From Nitrospiraceae bacterium (GTDB lineage: Bacteria > Nitrospirota > Thermodesulfovibrionia > UBA6902): a stretch of 14,978 bases of DNA. Within the stretch, counting starts at the first letter, position 1. Each line of letters starts with the position of its first letter. Under the pieces are notes generated by a model, which did no database searches, was not told the DNA's origin, and worked only from the letters and a program-made list of their open reading frames with translations. The DNA lies in the NCBI GenBank assembly GCA_020354155.1, contig CP070644.1, positions 1,929,178 through 1,944,155 on the forward strand, read 5' to 3'. The translations under genes and the position numbers were made by a program. Below are positions 13,835 through 14,978 of the stretch, one piece after another.

Positions 13835-14948
13835 GGCAATAAATTTTATCTCTTCCTTAATGATCGCTGTGTCAAACTGCTCGCTCTATTCAAAAGAGCA
13901 TGAGTCCTTTGATGACCTTGCAAGAAAAGTATATGCCATGCTGATGGAGTCAATGGCTGACCGCTTTGAAATCATGATGCTTCTCAATGATCTGGTGGTG
14001 AACAACACCCCTTTGAGGAAAGGCGGGCTTCACAGGACCAGGCTTCTGAAACGCTTTACCAGAAAGGGCATTGCACGTGTAGAGATATCCGCTGGAGTCT
14101 CCCTTGCAGAGATAAAGCAGTTTATTGTCGATCTCTCTGCATCACGAAAGGGACTCAGGACCTATCCCCACATTAAAACCGGGTCTGTCAATATCAGTGA
14201 CGGTATGGGGGTAATTGATACGAGCCTGGACACCTTCTCGCCCGATGATGAGACGGGAAAACTGAAAGAGTCCTTCGATGCAGTAACATTTCAAAAAAAG
14301 CTCCAGATGGTTGCCCTCCATGAGGTTGTGGTCCGCTTTATAGCAGCCTTTAAGGGAGAAAATAATGTTCTCAAATTCCTTTGCCCCGTTAAGGACTACA
14401 GTGAATACACCTATATCCATGCAGCAAATGTTGCTGTACTTTCCATGTTTCAGGCAAAGACGCTTGGTATAGATGATGAATTATTGCACGACATAGGCAT
14501 TGCAGCGCTGCTCCACGATACGGGCAAGCTCTTTATTTCCAAGGACATCCTTGAGAAAAAAGGCAAACTTGATGACAATGAGTTCAATGAAATGAAAAAT
14601 CATCCTGTGCTGGGGGCCAGATATCTGGCCAAAATGGATGATATTACACGGCTTGCTCCATTGGCTGCCTTTGAGCACCATATGCAGTACGATGGCTCAG
14701 GGTATCCGGTCCTGAACTTTCAACGGAAAAAGCAGCATTTCTGCAGTCAGATTGTGGCCATTGCCGATTTTTTTGATGCCCTGAGGAGCAGGAGGCCCTA
14801 CAGGGAAAGCTGGGAAGTGGAAAAGATATTTGCCTTAATGGTAAAAAATTCCGGCACTGCCTTCAACCCCCTTCTGCTTGATCACTTTATCAAATCCATA
14901 CGGGCAACCCTTTCCCTGCCGGAGGAAACGCAGGAAGTAAGAGGCTAA
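13827..14948 (+). CDS. HD-GYP domain phosphodiesterase (putative c-di-GMP hydrolase), 373 aa
   Basis: Residues 5-105 are the domain shared with the HEAT protein. After a linker, the HD-GYP domain occupies about 165-362. Metal- and substrate-site residues seen are His198 (YIHAANVAVLS), His230-Asp231 with Lys234 (LLHDTGK), His259 (KNHPVLGARYL), His284-His285 and Asp289 in HHMQYDGSGYP, with GYP at 292-294, and then 'AIADFFDALRSRRPYR' (311-326). The catalytic set looks complete, so hydrolysis of c-di-GMP to pGpG or GMP is expected from the family. It is not a CheY-HD-GYP fusion: the input is the N-terminal domain, not a receiver. AAAGGAG lies 6 bases before the ATG, which is inside the upstream gene's end. 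Confidence 0.93.
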   Translation: MDKAINFISSLMIAVSNCSLYSKEHESFDDLARKVYAMLMESMADRFEIMMLLNDLVVNNTPLRKGGLHRTRLLKRFTRKGIARVEISAGVSLAEIKQFIVDLSASRKGLRTYPHIKTGSVNISDGMGVIDTSLDTFSPDDETGKLKESFDAVTFQKKLQMVALHEVVVRFIAAFKGENNVLKFLCPVKDYSEYTYIHAANVAVLSMFQAKTLGIDDELLHDIGIAALLHDTGKLFISKDILEKKGKLDDNEFNEMKNHPVLGARYLAKMDDITRLAPLAAFEHHMQYDGSGYPVLNFQRKKQHFCSQIVAIADFFDALRSRRPYRESWEVEKIFALMVKNSGTAFNPLLLDHFIKSIRATLSLPEETQEVRG

Positions 14949-14978
14949 ATTTTCAGCACCTTCCTCGTAACCTTACCC
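14945..14978 (-). CDS. C-terminal tail of a convergent gene, possibly an ANL-family acyl-CoA ligase (cut by window edge)
   Basis: On the minus strand the last ten codons read GKVTRKVLKI followed by TAG (14947 to 14945). The motif G-K-V-x-R-x-x-L at the very end of a protein is the A10 region of AMP-forming acyl-CoA synthetases and adenylating enzymes, where this Lys is catalytic. The gene would overlap the HD-GYP stop by 4 bases on the opposite strand. Only ten residues are visible, so this is a suggestion. Confidence 0.3.
   Translation of the reverse strand, partial: GKVTRKVLKI

Noticed and set aside
1..14978. CRISPR array, prophage, integrase or transposase
   Set aside because: No regularly spaced repeats and no recombinase motifs were found on either strand.

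Overview
The window looks like chromosomal DNA of a free-living bacterium, probably an anaerobe or microaerophile of the Nitrospirota / Desulfobacterota (former deltaproteobacterial) kind. The hints are a rubredoxin, a soluble GAF/PAS histidine kinase with a CxxxxH...CP-type PAS domain, a C_GCAxxG_C_C putative redox protein, an HD-GYP protein, and REP-like 'GTCATGCCGG / CCTGCC...GGCAGG' intergenic repeats. No marker gene fixes the phylum, so this is inference. I see no phage, transposase, integrase, CRISPR array or plasmid function, apart from the tail of a RelE/ParE-like toxin at the left edge.

Layout. (1) 1-1342: C-terminal tail of a RelE/ParE-like toxin (+), a repeat-bearing intergenic stretch, an unrecognised 178-aa gene (-), and about 400 bp in which I find no convincing gene. 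(2) 1343-2123, minus strand: tRNA-Ser(GCT), a DUF2155-like lipoprotein and tRNA-Arg(ACG), closely spaced and in the same orientation. (3) 2383-6928, minus strand: galT, then a 1025-aa soluble sensor kinase (GAF-GAF-PAS-GAF-PAS-HisKA-HATPase), then a stand-alone receiver protein. (4) 7116-8096, plus strand: an RNase Z-like metallo-beta-lactamase protein with no ribosome binding site. (5) 8311-8708: a 59-aa small protein (+) and a 53-aa rubredoxin (-) converge on a strong shared hairpin. (6) 8839-11374, plus strand: fold-type IV aminotransferase, deoC, C_GCAxxG_C_C protein and moaC. Two of the three junctions overlap. (7) 11732-14948, plus strand: a 700-aa HEAT-repeat protein overlapping an HD-GYP phosphodiesterase. 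Both begin with the same kind of about 100-residue N-terminal domain, and a FliA-like (sigma-28) promoter candidate lies upstream. (8) The last 34 bases appear to hold the tail of a convergent minus-strand gene, possibly an ANL-family acyl-CoA ligase.

How the genes may work together. Two signalling modules stand out. The kinase plus single-domain receiver is a cytosolic sensor with no DNA-binding output in the window. The HEAT/HD-GYP pair looks like a c-di-GMP-linked module whose two proteins share an input domain and are probably made in fixed ratio by translational coupling. The aminotransferase-deoC-redox protein-moaC cluster is tightly packed, but its members belong to different pathways. 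The most promising under-described items are the HEAT/HD-GYP pair and the 59-aa protein.
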